Part shown: positions 1-8,440 of the stretch, in pieces | How positions within the stretch are numbered: the stretch's first letter is position 1 | Layout of the letters: each line of letters opens with the position of its first letter | Assembly: GCF_002000985.1 (NCBI RefSeq) | Contig: NZ_CP018822.1 | Span: forward strand, 142,001-206,000 | Length of the DNA stretch: 64,000 nucleotides | Reading direction: 5' to 3' | From: Streptococcus gallolyticus subsp. gallolyticus DSM 16831 | Lineage (GTDB): Bacteria; Bacillota; Bacilli; Lactobacillales; Streptococcaceae | Program-made: the position numbers and the translations under genes | The notes under the pieces: generated by a model | Told to the model about the DNA's origin: nothing | Databases searched by the model: none | What the model saw: the letters and a program-made list of their open reading frames with translations, nothing else

Positions 1-1075
1 TGCTATGGACCCATCAACGGGGGCTGTTCGTGGTCTGGTAGGGCGTGTTAGCTCAACCTCTGCAACCTTCCGAAGTTTCAACTATGCGACACAAGCATCA
101 CGTAGCCCTGGTTCAACCATCAAACCTCTGGTGGTTTATTCACCAGCGGTTGCCTCAGGTTATTCAATTACAACTGAATTGCCAAATACGGTTCAAGACT
201 ACGATGGCTATGCACCAACAAACTATGGTGGCATTGAGACAGATGATTTGCCAATGTATCAAGCCTTAGCTAATTCTTATAATATCCCTGCTGTTTATCT
301 CTTAAATGAAATTGGTATCAGTAAGGGAATTAGCTACGGTAAGAAATTTGGTCTCAACATGGACAATGTCAGCGAGGAATTGGGTATTGCGCTCGGTGGT
401 GGTGTCACAACGAATCCACTTGAAATGGCGCAAGCCTATTCAACCTTTGCTAATGGTGGTGTGATGCCAAAAGCTCATTTGATTACCAAAATCGAAAATG
501 CTAGCGGTGATGTGATTGCAGAATTTAAACAATCCAATAAACGCGTCATTAGCCAATCCGTCGCAGATAAGATGACAAGCATGATGCTCGGAACATTCTC
601 AAACGGCTCTGCTATTAACGCTAATGCTTATGGCTACACGATGGCAGGTAAGACAGGTACCGTAGAAGCAAGCTTCAATGAAGACTTGACAAGTGACCAA
701 TGGGTAATTGGCTATACGCCTGATGTTGTTATTGCTCAATGGATTGGTTATGATTCGACTGATGAAAATCACTACCTAACCGACGCAAGTTCGGGAACGG
801 CATCAACCATTTTTAGTGCGGTAGCAAGTAGCATTTTACCATATACGGCAGGAACAGAGTTTACCGTCGAAAATGCTTATAGCCAGAATGGATACGATTT
901 AGTTTATAGCACCGATGATTCAACAGATACAAGCAGTAGCAGTTCGTCATCAAGCTCTGACAGTATCCTTGATAAAGTGCAAGAATCCGCACAAAACGCT
1001 GGCGACACGATTGGACGAGCGGTTAAAGACGCTTGGGATAGTTTCTCAAGTTGGTTTAACAGCCAGACGAACTAA
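1..1075 (+). CDS. pbp2A: Penicillin-binding protein 2A, C-terminal part (5' end outside window)
   Basis: This is the transpeptidase half of a class A penicillin-binding protein, a membrane-anchored enzyme that polymerises and cross-links peptidoglycan outside the cell. The reading frame is open from the first complete codon at position 2, so the glycosyltransferase domain and membrane anchor lie upstream of the window. Visible motifs are the SxxK nucleophile motif (STIK, about residue 37 of the visible part), SxN (SYN, about residue 90) and KTGT (about residue 215). The tail after the catalytic domain is rich in serine, threonine and aspartate, with an almost uninterrupted serine run, followed by an amphipathic C-terminus, as is common in streptococcal PBP2a. 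rpmG and secE follow closely, the usual streptococcal order. Identity as PBP2A rather than PBP1A rests mainly on that order and on the tail. Confidence 0.9.
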   Translation, partial: AMDPSTGAVRGLVGRVSSTSATFRSFNYATQASRSPGSTIKPLVVYSPAVASGYSITTELPNTVQDYDGYAPTNYGGIETDDLPMYQALANSYNIPAVYLLNEIGISKGISYGKKFGLNMDNVSEELGIALGGGVTTNPLEMAQAYSTFANGGVMPKAHLITKIENASGDVIAEFKQSNKRVISQSVADKMTSMMLGTFSNGSAINANAYGYTMAGKTGTVEASFNEDLTSDQWVIGYTPDVVIAQWIGYDSTDENHYLTDASSGTASTIFSAVASSILPYTAGTEFTVENAYSQNGYDLVYSTDDSTDTSSSSSSSSSDSILDKVQESAQNAGDTIGRAVKDAWDSFSSWFNSQTN

Positions 1076-1126
1076 CGAACTTGCCAACTTATCAAAAACA
1101 TGATAAAATAAGGTCTCGGAGGCATT

Positions 1127-1279
1127 ATGGCACAGAAAAAAGCAAGTTTAGCTTGTACAGAATGTGGAAGCCGTAACTACTCTATTGGAGTTAGTAGTAA
1201 TCCAAAGCCTGTACGACTAGAAGTTAATAAATTTTGTAAACATTGTAAAAAATACACACTACATAAAGAAACACGTTAA
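1127..1279 (+). CDS. rpmG: 50S ribosomal protein L33
   Basis: A 50-residue basic protein beginning [18 protein letters not shown], with two CxxC pairs (CTEC near residue 10 and CKHC near residue 37) typical of the zinc-binding (C+) form of L33. It joins the large ribosomal subunit near the E site. A GGAGG sequence lies 5-6 bases before the ATG. It sits 51 bases after pbp2A and 71 bases before secE, with no clear terminator between them, so it is probably read through from pbp2A. The zinc-binding form suggests that a cysteine-free paralogue may exist elsewhere, as in other Firmicutes, but none is in this window. Confidence 0.95.
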   Translation: MAQKKASLACTECGSRNYSIGVSSNPKPVRLEVNKFCKHCKKYTLHKETR

Positions 1280-1350
1280 TCATTTTATGTAGCAACTGGC
1301 ATTCTCAGCTTTAGAGTAATGAGCGGAGATGATAGAAAAAGGAGGCGCCC

Positions 1351-1527
1351 GTGGCATTCATTAAGGGAGTTTTTACGATTTTAAAAGACACAACATGGCC
1401 AAATCGTAAACAACGTTGGAAAGATTTTATTTCTGTACTTGAATATACAGCATTCTTTACCATTGTTATTTTCATTTTCGATAAATTGCTCTCACTCGGA
1501 GTGACAGATTTATTGAATCGTTTTTAA
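1351..1527 (+). CDS. secE: Preprotein translocase subunit SecE
   Basis: A 58-residue protein starting at GTG (MAFIKGVFTILKDTTWPNRKQ). It has the short amphipathic N-terminal helix, the conserved TWP motif at residues 15-17 and one hydrophobic membrane segment at about residues 32-50. SecE clamps the SecY channel in the cytoplasmic membrane. The length matches single-span SecE of Gram-positive bacteria. A strong AAAGGAGG ribosome-binding sequence ends 6 bases before the GTG and decides this non-ATG start. It lies between rpmG and nusG in the canonical order; a terminator hairpin and a new promoter separate it from nusG. Confidence 0.95.
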   Translation: MAFIKGVFTILKDTTWPNRKQRWKDFISVLEYTAFFTIVIFIFDKLLSLGVTDLLNRF

Positions 1528-1588
1528 GATTAAGTTTGATTTGAAGTTTTGCAGCAGCAAGCTTCTGATTGATGATTAAGTCAAAAGA

Positions 1589-1618
1589 AGTCTGAGAAGT
1601 CCTTTCTCAGGCTTTTTT
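1589..1618 (+). terminator. Intrinsic terminator after secE
   Basis: Inverted repeat AGTCTGAGAA / TTCTCAGGCT around a short loop, followed by a run of T. It probably ends pbp2A-rpmG-secE transcription before the separate nusG promoter. Confidence 0.7.
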
Positions 1619-1640
1619 GTGCGCATTTGGCAGCAATTCG

Positions 1641-1669
1641 TTGACAGCGCTTATTATTTTTCCTATAAT
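1641..1669 (+). promoter_or_regulatory. Sigma-70-type promoter of nusG
   Basis: Consensus TTGACA at 1641-1646, a 17-base spacer, then consensus TATAAT at 1664-1669. The predicted start of transcription is near 1676, which leaves a leader of about 50 bases before the nusG ATG. Confidence 0.8.
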
Positions 1670-1688
1670 AAAATAAAGAAAAACACCC

Positions 1689-1711
1689 AAAGAGCCTTGC
1701 TGGGCTTTTTT
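1689..1711 (+). terminator. Terminator-like hairpin inside the nusG leader
   Basis: An 8-bp stem (AAAGAGCC with GGCTTTTT, one G-U pair) followed directly by T residues lies between the predicted nusG transcription start and its ribosome-binding site. It looks like a weak intrinsic terminator, so it may attenuate nusG expression. The attenuation role is inference. Confidence 0.5.
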
Positions 1712-1726
1712 ATAATGGAGGAAATT

Positions 1727-2266
1727 ATGTTAGATTCATTTGATAAGGGTTGGTTCGTTTTACAAACTTACTCTGGTTACGAAAACAAAGTTAAAGAAAC
1801 ATTGTTGCAACGTGCGCAAACTTACAATATGTTAGATAACATCTTGCGCGTTGAAATACCAACACAAACAGTTAATGTTGAAAAAAATGGGAAAGTCAAA
1901 GAAGTTGAAGAAAATCGTTTCCCAGGTTATGTCTTAGTTGAAATGGTGATGACAGACGAAGCTTGGTTCGTTGTTCGTAACACACCAAACGTTACTGGAT
2001 TCGTTGGGTCACACGGTAACCGTTCAAAACCAACACCACTTTTGGAAGAAGAAATTCGTTCAATTCTTATCTCAATGGGACAAACTGTTGATGTCATTGA
2101 CACAAATATCAAACCAGGTGATGTGGTTCAAATCATCGACGGCGCCTTTGCAGGACAAGAAGGACGTGTTGTTGAAATTGAAAACAACAAAGTGAAATTG
2201 ATGATTAACATGTTCGGAACTGAAACACAAGCTGAATTGGAGCTTTACCAAATCGCTGAATTGTAA
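1727..2266 (+). CDS. nusG: Transcription termination/antitermination factor NusG
   Basis: A 179-residue protein with the NGN domain at about residues 5-115 (opening with GWFVLQTYSGYENKVK and containing FPGYVLVEM) and a C-terminal KOW domain from about residue 125 (PGDVVQIIDGAFAGQEG). NusG binds RNA polymerase and modulates pausing and Rho-dependent termination. The start is the ATG at 1727, preceded by GGAGG at 1718-1722. The frame is open further upstream, but that part runs through the promoter and leader hairpin and has no ribosome-binding site. The gene has its own consensus promoter and is followed by a bidirectional terminator shared with the convergent potassium channel gene. Confidence 0.96.
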   Translation: MLDSFDKGWFVLQTYSGYENKVKETLLQRAQTYNMLDNILRVEIPTQTVNVEKNGKVKEVEENRFPGYVLVEMVMTDEAWFVVRNTPNVTGFVGSHGNRSKPTPLLEEEIRSILISMGQTVDVIDTNIKPGDVVQIIDGAFAGQEGRVVEIENNKVKLMINMFGTETQAELELYQIAEL

Positions 2267-2307
2267 TGATTTTTCACAAGCCTAACGTGTATATTGGCTT
2301 ACATTCT

Positions 2308-2345
2308 AAAACGCTGAACTCTTAGACGGAATTCAGCGTTTTTTG
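2308..2345. terminator. Bidirectional terminator between nusG and the ion channel gene
   Basis: Stem AACGCTGAA / TTCAGCGTT with a 12-15-base loop, A-rich before and T-rich after, so it can work in both directions between two convergent genes. Confidence 0.8.
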
Positions 2346-2355
2346 TATTTGAATG

Positions 2356-3069
2356 CTATTTTGATTCGGTATCTTCTTTTTCGATTTCTTCGAGGTAGCC
2401 TGCAGTCATGATGCTGACAGGGAGTGCAATGATAGCAACGCCGAGGATAGAAGAAATCATTGTGATTAATTTTCCAATTTCAGAAACGGCATAAATATCA
2501 CCGTAACCTACCGTTGTCAAAGAAATGGTTGACCAATAAAGCGCGTCAAAAAAGTTTTTAAAGGTATCTGGTTCAACATTGAAAATAACCAGAGCCGAGA
2601 TAAAAATGTAGGTAATAACCAAGGCACCAACAATAAATAGTGATTCCTTTTGTCTTTTGAGAACATTTATCAGCAGATTAAGGCTTTTAGAATAACGAAA
2701 AAGTTTAAATACGCGAATGGTGCGAACCATGCGAATGATTTTCAACAGTTTAAAGGTATTATTCCAAAAAAGGACAGAGGATAAAATGGCGATTAAGTCA
2801 GTAATAGCAAGGAAAGTGAAAGGGTATTTGACAAAGGATAATTTTCCTTGATTTAGCTTATAATCGGCGGTTATAAAACGCAAAAAGTAGTCGATAATAA
2901 AAATAATCGTTGTGATAGCATCAAGCGTGATATAAAATGACGTCGTTGTCTTACTTGTCAGTGGCAATAAGCTAACCACGATAGCACAAACCATAAAAAC
3001 ATCGTAAATTTTTTCAACGGTTGTTAGGTTATCAGAAGGTTCAATAATATTAAAAAGCTGTTTTCTCAT
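2356..3069 (-). CDS. Voltage-sensor potassium channel (Kv-type, six-segment)
   Basis: A 237-residue integral membrane protein with the organisation of bacterial Kv channels. Hydrophobic segments S1-S3 come first, then an S4-like helix with a positive residue about every third position (IIRMVRTIRVFKLFRYSK, about residues 107-124), S5, a pore loop with the potassium selectivity filter TVGYGD (about residues 184-189) and S6. The arginine ladder supports voltage sensing rather than a simple leak channel. The chosen start is the internal ATG (MRKQLFNIIE), which has GGGAGA 5-6 bases upstream; the frame extends 28 codons further but through its own promoter region. It is monocistronic and divergent from the patatin-like gene. 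Physiological function in streptococci is unknown to me. Confidence 0.88.
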   Translation of the reverse strand: MRKQLFNIIEPSDNLTTVEKIYDVFMVCAIVVSLLPLTSKTTTSFYITLDAITTIIFIIDYFLRFITADYKLNQGKLSFVKYPFTFLAITDLIAILSSVLFWNNTFKLLKIIRMVRTIRVFKLFRYSKSLNLLINVLKRQKESLFIVGALVITYIFISALVIFNVEPDTFKNFFDALYWSTISLTTVGYGDIYAVSEIGKLITMISSILGVAIIALPVSIMTAGYLEEIEKEDTESK

Positions 3070-3096
3070 GAATGTCTCCCTGATGTTGTTAGGACT

Positions 3097-3105
3097 ATTA
3101 TAACA
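3097..3105 (-). promoter_or_regulatory. Extended -10 promoter of the potassium channel gene
   Basis: On the minus strand the sequence reads TGTTATAAT, an extended -10 element, about 30 bases before the chosen ATG. No good -35 is visible, as is common with extended -10 promoters. Confidence 0.6.
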
Positions 3106-3135
3106 TAGCAAAAACACTCTAAATAGCATGTTTTT

Positions 3136-3144
3136 TGGTATAAT
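3136..3144 (+). promoter_or_regulatory. Extended -10 promoter of the patatin-like gene
   Basis: TGGTATAAT lies 34 bases before the chosen start. It is back-to-back with the potassium channel promoter, about 30 bases apart. Confidence 0.6.
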
Positions 3145-3177
3145 AAGTAACAAAACGAGAAAGAACGGAGAATGAGG

Positions 3178-4023
3178 ATGTCTGTTGGTTTAGTATTAGA
3201 AGGTGGCGGCATGCGCGGCTTGTACACCGCTGGTGTCTTGGATACCTTTTTAGATGCGGGAATTAAGGTGGACGGTGTTGTCTCGGTGTCTGCTGGCGCT
3301 CTTTTTGGGGTGAATTTTTTGTCAAAACAAAAAGGCAGAGCCCTCCGTTATAATAAAAAATATGCCTCAAATCCAGGATACATGGGACTTCGTTCATGGT
3401 TAAAAACGGGAAATGTGGTCAATAAAGAATTTGCCTATTACAAAGTTCCGATGGAATTGGATGTTTTTGACGAGGAAGCTTTTGAAAAATCAGGTGTGCC
3501 TTTCTATGCAACGGTAACGAATTTAGCAACAGGAAAAGCTGAGTATCATAAGGTTGACAATGTTTTTGAACAAATGGAGTTGCTTCGTGCGAGTTCCGCA
3601 TTGCCTTTGGCGTCAAAAATCGTTGAGTGGCAAGGCAATAAATACCTTGATGGTGGTCTGTCAGACAGTATTCCAGTCGATTTTGCCAAAAGCCTTGGTT
3701 TTGATAAATTGATTGTTGTTTTAACACGTCCAATTGATTACCGTAAAAAGCCAAGTAATGGTCATGTCTATAAACTTTTTTACAGAAAATACCCTAAGTT
3801 TGTAGAAGTCGCTTCAAAACGTTATCAACACTATAACGACACCATTGAACACATTAGCAATTTGGAAAATAAAGGCGAACTTTTTGCCATTCGCCCAAGC
3901 CAAAATCTAGAAATCGGACGACTTGAAACCAACCCCGACAAATACGAAGAAATTTACCAAATCGGTGTCAAAGATACCAAAGCAATCATGGAACAATTGA
4001 AAGATTATTTAACAAATGACTAA
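3178..4023 (+). CDS. Patatin-like phospholipase family protein
   Basis: A 281-residue protein of the patatin/YjjU-like serine hydrolase family, which cleaves acyl esters of lipids through a Ser-Asp dyad. The oxyanion motif GGGMRG is at residues 10-15. The nucleophile elbow reads SVSAG (about residues 38-42) instead of the usual GxSxG, so the first glycine is a serine. The catalytic aspartate is in DGG (about residues 159-161). No signal peptide is visible, so it should be cytoplasmic. Two ATGs are six bases apart; the second is chosen because GGAG lies 7 bases before it but only 1 base before the first. It is a single gene between its own promoter and a terminator. The natural substrate is unknown. 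Confidence 0.85.
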   Translation: MSVGLVLEGGGMRGLYTAGVLDTFLDAGIKVDGVVSVSAGALFGVNFLSKQKGRALRYNKKYASNPGYMGLRSWLKTGNVVNKEFAYYKVPMELDVFDEEAFEKSGVPFYATVTNLATGKAEYHKVDNVFEQMELLRASSALPLASKIVEWQGNKYLDGGLSDSIPVDFAKSLGFDKLIVVLTRPIDYRKKPSNGHVYKLFYRKYPKFVEVASKRYQHYNDTIEHISNLENKGELFAIRPSQNLEIGRLETNPDKYEEIYQIGVKDTKAIMEQLKDYLTND

Positions 4024-4068
4024 ATGAGCATTTGATTTGACTAAAAATTCTTCTTATCAACTGAAAAC

Positions 4069-4100
4069 AGGCATGAAATCCCTTGTGATTTCGCCTTTTT
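4069..4100 (+). terminator. Intrinsic terminator after the patatin-like gene
   Basis: Imperfect stem GGC..GAAATC / GATTTCGCC followed by six T. Confidence 0.65.
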
Positions 4101-4115
4101 TCTTTATTCTTTTCG

Positions 4116-4124
4116 TGGTATAAT
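4116..4124 (+). promoter_or_regulatory. Extended -10 promoter of leuS
   Basis: TGGTATAAT 31 bases upstream of the leuS ATG. The leader is only about 25 bases long, too short for a T-box. Confidence 0.6.
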
Positions 4125-4155
4125 AGTAACCAACACTAAGAACATGGAGAATGAC

Positions 4156-6657
4156 ATGGCAACTTATAATCATAAAGAAATTGAGAAAAAATGGCAGGCC
4201 TATTGGGCTGATAATCATACGTTTAAAACAGGAACAGACGCTGATAAACCAAATTTTTATGCGTTGGATATGTTCCCTTACCCATCTGGAGCTGGTCTGC
4301 ACGTAGGACATCCAGAAGGATACACTGCGACTGATATTCTTAGCCGTTTCAAACGTGCTCAAGGCTACAACGTTCTTCACCCAATGGGTTGGGATGCTTT
4401 CGGACTTCCTGCCGAACAATACGCAATGGATACAGGTAATGATCCAGCTGAATTTACAGCTCAAAACATTGCAAACTTCAAACGCCAAATCAACTCACTT
4501 GGTTTCTCATATGACTGGGATCGTGAGGTGAACACAACTGACCCTAATTATTACAAATGGACTCAGTGGATTTTCACAAAATTATACGAAAAAGGCTTGG
4601 CGTACGAAGCTGAAGTGCCAGTAAACTGGGTTGAAGAATTAGGGACAGCTATCGCCAACGAAGAAGTGCTGCCTGACGGAACATCTGAACGTGGTGGTTA
4701 TCCAGTTGTTCGTAAACCAATGCGCCAATGGATGCTTAAAATCACAGCTTACGCTGAACGTCTGCTCGAAGATTTAGAAGACCTTGATTGGCCAGAATCA
4801 ATCAAAGATATGCAACGTAACTGGATTGGTAAATCAACTGGTGCTAACGTTACTTTTAAAATCAAAGATACGGATAAAGATTTCACCGTATTTACAACTC
4901 GTCCAGATACATTATTTGGTGCGACTTACGCTGTTTTAGCGCCTGAGCACCCACTTGTTGAAGCTATTACAACACCAGAACAAGCGCAAGCAGTTGCTGA
5001 CTACAAACACCAAGCAAGCCTTAAATCTGACCTTGCTCGTACAGACCTTGCTAAAGAAAAAACAGGTGTTTGGACTGGTAGCTATGCCATTAACCCAGTA
5101 AATGGTAAAGAAATGCCAATCTGGATTGCTGATTATGTTCTTGTAAGCTATGGTACTGGTGCTATCATGGCGGTTCCTGCTCATGATACACGTGACTGGG
5201 AATTCGCAAAACAATTCGATTTGGAAATCATTCCAGTTCTTGAAGGCGGAAATGTTGAAGAAGAAGCTTACACAGAAGACGGACTTCACATCAATTCTGG
5301 TTTCCTAGACGGTCTTGATAAAGCGCAAGCTATTGACAAAATGGTTGAATGGCTTGAAGCAGAAGGCGTTGGTAACAAGAAAGTGACTTACCGCTTGCGT
5401 GACTGGCTCTTCTCACGTCAACGTTATTGGGGTGAACCAATCCCAATCATCCATTGGGAAGACGGTACAACAACAGCTGTTCCAGAGGAGCAATTACCAC
5501 TTGTATTGCCAGTAACCAAAGACATCAAACCTTCAGGTACAGGTGAATCACCACTAGCTAACTTGACAGATTGGCTTGAAGTGACACGCGAAGACGGCGT
5601 TAAAGGTCGCCGCGAAACGAACACAATGCCACAATGGGCTGGTTCAAGCTGGTACTTCCTACGCTATATTGACCCACACAACGATGAAAAATTAGCTGAT
5701 GAAGAATTGTTGAAACAATGGTTGCCAGTTGATATTTACATCGGTGGTGCAGAACACGCTGTGCTTCACCTTCTTTATGCTCGTTTCTGGCATAAATTCC
5801 TTTATGATTTAGGTGTCGTTCCAACCAAAGAACCATTCCAAAAACTCTTTAACCAAGGGATGATTTTGGGAACAAGCTACCGCGATCACCGTGGTGCGCT
5901 TGTGGCAACTGACAAAGTTGAAAAACGTGACGGTTCATTCTTCCACATTGAAACTGGTGAAGAACTTGAACAAGCACCAGCGAAAATGTCTAAATCACTT
6001 AAAAACGTTGTTAACCCTGATGATGTGGTTGAACATTATGGTGCAGATACACTTCGCGTGTACGAAATGTTCATGGGACCACTTGATGCCTCAATCGCAT
6101 GGTCTGAAGAAGGTCTTGAAGGCTCACGTAAATTCCTCGACCGCGTCTATCGCTTGTTGACAACAAAAGAAATTGTTGCAGAAAATAATGGCAATTTGGA
6201 TAAAGTCTACAACGAAACAGTCAAAGCTGTAACTGAACAACTTGAAGCCATGAAATTCAACACAGCTATTGCGCAATTAATGGTATTCGTCAACGCTGCT
6301 AACAAAGAGGACAAACTCTTTGCTGACTACGCTAAAGGCTTTGTACAATTGTTAGCACCATTTGCACCACACCTTTCTGAAGAATTGTGGCAAACATTGA
6401 CACAATCAGGCGAATCAATTTCATATGTTGCATGGCCAACATGGGACGAAGCAAAACTCGTTGAAAACGACGTTGAAATTGTTATCCAAATCAAAGGTAA
6501 AGTACGTGCTAAACTCGTTGTGCCAAAAGATTCAAGCCGTGAAGAGCTTGAAAAACTTGCCCTTGCTAACGACAAAATCCAAACAGAAATCGCTGGCAAA
6601 GACATTATTAAAGTAATTGCGGTACCTAATAAACTTGTAAATATTGTTGTGAAATAG
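4156..6657 (+). CDS. leuS: Leucyl-tRNA synthetase
   Basis: A class I aminoacyl-tRNA synthetase of 833 residues that charges tRNA-Leu in the cytoplasm. The HIGH-type motif HVGH is at residues 49-52 and KMSKS at about residues 610-614. The CP1 editing domain lies between them ([12 protein letters not shown] and [12 protein letters not shown]), and a C-terminal anticodon-binding region follows. The start at 4156 ([13 protein letters not shown]) has GGAG six bases upstream and gives the usual streptococcal length; the upstream in-frame ATG at 4144 overlaps that ribosome-binding site. A degenerate copy of the last 13 codons occurs exactly 100 bases further on (see that feature). The codon choice is that of a highly expressed gene. 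Confidence 0.97.
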   Translation: MATYNHKEIEKKWQAYWADNHTFKTGTDADKPNFYALDMFPYPSGAGLHVGHPEGYTATDILSRFKRAQGYNVLHPMGWDAFGLPAEQYAMDTGNDPAEFTAQNIANFKRQINSLGFSYDWDREVNTTDPNYYKWTQWIFTKLYEKGLAYEAEVPVNWVEELGTAIANEEVLPDGTSERGGYPVVRKPMRQWMLKITAYAERLLEDLEDLDWPESIKDMQRNWIGKSTGANVTFKIKDTDKDFTVFTTRPDTLFGATYAVLAPEHPLVEAITTPEQAQAVADYKHQASLKSDLARTDLAKEKTGVWTGSYAINPVNGKEMPIWIADYVLVSYGTGAIMAVPAHDTRDWEFAKQFDLEIIPVLEGGNVEEEAYTEDGLHINSGFLDGLDKAQAIDKMVEWLEAEGVGNKKVTYRLRDWLFSRQRYWGEPIPIIHWEDGTTTAVPEEQLPLVLPVTKDIKPSGTGESPLANLTDWLEVTREDGVKGRRETNTMPQWAGSSWYFLRYIDPHNDEKLADEELLKQWLPVDIYIGGAEHAVLHLLYARFWHKFLYDLGVVPTKEPFQKLFNQGMILGTSYRDHRGALVATDKVEKRDGSFFHIETGEELEQAPAKMSKSLKNVVNPDDVVEHYGADTLRVYEMFMGPLDASIAWSEEGLEGSRKFLDRVYRLLTTKEIVAENNGNLDKVYNETVKAVTEQLEAMKFNTAIAQLMVFVNAANKEDKLFADYAKGFVQLLAPFAPHLSEELWQTLTQSGESISYVAWPTWDEAKLVENDVEIVIQIKGKVRAKLVVPKDSSREELEKLALANDKIQTEIAGKDIIKVIAVPNKLVNIVVK

Positions 6658-6718
6658 ATTTTTGATACAAGTTTGTTAGCTTTATTTCCAACCTCAACCC
6701 CTCTCCCAGAGCTTTTGA

Positions 6719-6755
6719 GCAGTGCCTAACAAACTTGAATATCGTGGTAAAATAA
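6719..6755 (+). repeat. Degenerate copy of the leuS 3' end
   Basis: This 37-base stretch repeats the last 39 bases of leuS (6619-6657), displaced by 100 bases. It still reads AVPNKL, loses two bases, then NIVVK and a stop. Nearly every difference from the leuS copy is at a third codon position, so it looks like the end of a diverged leuS allele left behind by recombination or by an element that replaced the 3' end. Confidence 0.7.
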
Positions 6756-6772
6756 TCACTACTATAACCTTG

Positions 6773-6800
6773 AACTCCTGTCCAATGGGCAGGAGTTTTT
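6773..6800 (+). terminator. Intrinsic terminator downstream of leuS
   Basis: Stem AACTCCTG / CAGGAGTT with a 9-base loop and a T run. It lies after the degenerate leuS copy, so it probably belonged to the older allele. Confidence 0.75.
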
Positions 6801-6844
6801 GGTTTATGGAGATGATGTCTGGTAAAACTTGGTAAAACCTCATA

Positions 6845-6880
6845 GTAAACGTTTACAAAAAATTATCTAAAAGGTAAAAT
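6845..6880 (+). promoter_or_regulatory. galM promoter with palindromic LacI-family operator
   Basis: TTTACA at 6852-6857, a 17-base spacer and TAAAAT at 6875-6880 form the promoter. The -35 is embedded in the perfect palindrome GTAAACGTTTAC (6845-6856), a typical target of LacI/GalR-family repressors. Binding there would block RNA polymerase. Which repressor acts is unknown. Confidence 0.65.
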
Positions 6881-6911
6881 AAAAGAAAGAACCTAAGAAA
6901 GAGGGTAAAAA

Positions 6912-7943
6912 ATGGAAGTCAGACAAGAAATTGTTGAGACAATTAATGGGCAAAAGGTTGAAAAATACACTATTATTAATGATAATGGTGTCCAAGTTGG
7001 TTTACTAACGCTGGGAGCAACTTGGCAAGAATTTTTAGTGCCAGATGACAAAGGTGGTCAGAAAAATCTTATCATTGGTTTTGATAAGCCAAGTGATTAT
7101 CTGAAAAATCCTTTATGTGCAGGTCAATCAATCGGACGTGTTGCAGGGCGTATTAATCAAGGGAAAGTTAACCTTGATGGCAAAGAAATTCAGCTACCAC
7201 AAAACGAAAAAGGAAACACTCTTCACGGTGGCTCTCAAGGATTTCATCAGCAAATCTGGACTGCATTTATCGAAGCTGGTCAAAATGCGCTTAGTGTGGT
7301 GATGACTTATGACGCTAAAGAGGAAATTGACCATTTCCCAGGAGATATGCAGGTAGAAGTACGATTTACGCTAGACAATGCAAATCGTTTTACGATTGTT
7401 TATACGGGCAAAAATGCTACTAAAACAACGCTTTTTAACCCAACTAACCATGTTTATTTTAACTTGGGAAATCGTCAAGATTTAAGTCAGCACACCTTCA
7501 CTTTGGCAGCTGACCATTATTTAGAGACTCGTGATGATTTGATTCCGACAGGAAAATTCATTGACGTTGCTGGCACAGCTTATGATTTTCAAACTGGGCA
7601 AAACCTTGGAGAGACTATTGCTGATACAGGCGGGCTTGACGATGCTTTCTTGGTAAATGCTTCGCTTGATAAACCTTGTGGAGAATTGAAAGATGAGGAA
7701 AGTGGCGATTCTGTTCACCTTTATTCTGACCGTGATGCTTGGGTCGTTTACAGCATGGGTGGCATTCCTGAAGGTATTTATCCAGCGCGCGATAAGGGCA
7801 AAATGGCTAAAGAATTTGAAGCCTTAGCGCTTGAAGCACAATTTCTCCCAGATGCTATTAATCATGATAATTTTGGTGACATTACCCTGCAAGCAAATGA
7901 GGAGAAAAGCTACACAATTGCTTTTGAGTATCATAAAGAATAA
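6912..7943 (+). CDS. galM: Aldose 1-epimerase (galactose mutarotase)
   Basis: A 343-residue cytoplasmic enzyme that interconverts alpha and beta anomers of galactose and glucose, feeding the Leloir pathway. Family features are GRVAGRIN near residue 77, the GNTLHGG histidine motif near residue 98, NPTNHVYFNLG with the catalytic histidine near residue 180, and a late glutamate in ALALEAQFLPDA. AGAGGG precedes the ATG by about 6 bases. It is a single gene flanked by terminators, with a repressor-type palindrome on its promoter, so sugar control is likely. A second, shorter epimerase-like protein (LacX type) is encoded at about 54.8 kb. Confidence 0.93.
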   Translation: MEVRQEIVETINGQKVEKYTIINDNGVQVGLLTLGATWQEFLVPDDKGGQKNLIIGFDKPSDYLKNPLCAGQSIGRVAGRINQGKVNLDGKEIQLPQNEKGNTLHGGSQGFHQQIWTAFIEAGQNALSVVMTYDAKEEIDHFPGDMQVEVRFTLDNANRFTIVYTGKNATKTTLFNPTNHVYFNLGNRQDLSQHTFTLAADHYLETRDDLIPTGKFIDVAGTAYDFQTGQNLGETIADTGGLDDAFLVNASLDKPCGELKDEESGDSVHLYSDRDAWVVYSMGGIPEGIYPARDKGKMAKEFEALALEAQFLPDAINHDNFGDITLQANEEKSYTIAFEYHKE

Positions 7944-7965
7944 TATCGTTTTACAAATTCAGTTA

Positions 7966-7995
7966 AAAAGAGATCTCTGTTTGGAATCTCTTTTT
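7966..7995 (+). terminator. Intrinsic terminator after galM
   Basis: AAAAGAGAT / ATCTCTTTT stem with an 11-base loop and T run. Confidence 0.75.
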
Positions 7996-8158
7996 ATAAT
8001 TTACAATCGATTCTTGCATTATGATTGAGAAAATCCAGTCAGAGCAAAATAGTTGTGTGAAAACACACTTTGTAGTAGCATAGTGTTATACAATTCTACA
8101 TACTGTATTCCAACATTGAAGTAATATAGTATGACGAATTAGAAAGGAAATGTAAATA

Positions 8159-8383
8159 ATGATTGAAATTACATTTTTAAACGCAGGAAACCAAGAACGA
8201 GTGGTGACGTTTGACTCATACGAGGAATTCGAACGTTCACAGCAAGTTTGCTCAATCGATATTGACGACTATTACAAAGTCACTAAGGTCGTTTATAACG
8301 GTCATGTACTGGATTATTCAGGAAATTATGGCAACTTATTTTACTACTTTTTAAAACAAGATTTAACACAATATCGTATTTAA
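8159..8383 (+). CDS. Small conserved streptococcal protein (DUF4649-like)
   Basis: A 74-residue acidic, aromatic-rich protein beginning MIEITFLNAGNQERVVTFDS. It resembles small streptococcal proteins grouped as DUF4649, for which no function is known to me. It has no membrane segment and no signal peptide. AGAAAGGAAA precedes the ATG. It stands alone between the galM terminator and its own terminator at 8406-8435, with about 160 bases of AT-rich leader before it. The family assignment is from memory of the pattern and is moderate. Confidence 0.75.
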   Translation: MIEITFLNAGNQERVVTFDSYEEFERSQQVCSIDIDDYYKVTKVVYNGHVLDYSGNYGNLFYYFLKQDLTQYRI

Positions 8384-8405
8384 CGACATTTTTAATTTTT
8401 GAAAT

Positions 8406-8435
8406 AAAAAGACGACCAGAGATTTGGTCGTTTTT
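8406..8435. terminator. Bidirectional terminator
   Basis: AAAAAGACGACCA / TGGTCGTTTTT hairpin between the convergent small gene and the oxidoreductase gene. Confidence 0.8.
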
Positions 8436-8440
8436 GTCTT

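Noticed and set aside
1619..1726. N-terminal extension of NusG to position 1619
   Set aside because: It would pass through the consensus promoter and the leader hairpin; the internal ATG has GGAGG and gives the standard protein.
4100..4156. T-box leader for leuS
   Set aside because: The promoter lies about 30 bases before the start; there is no room for, and no sign of, a T-box.
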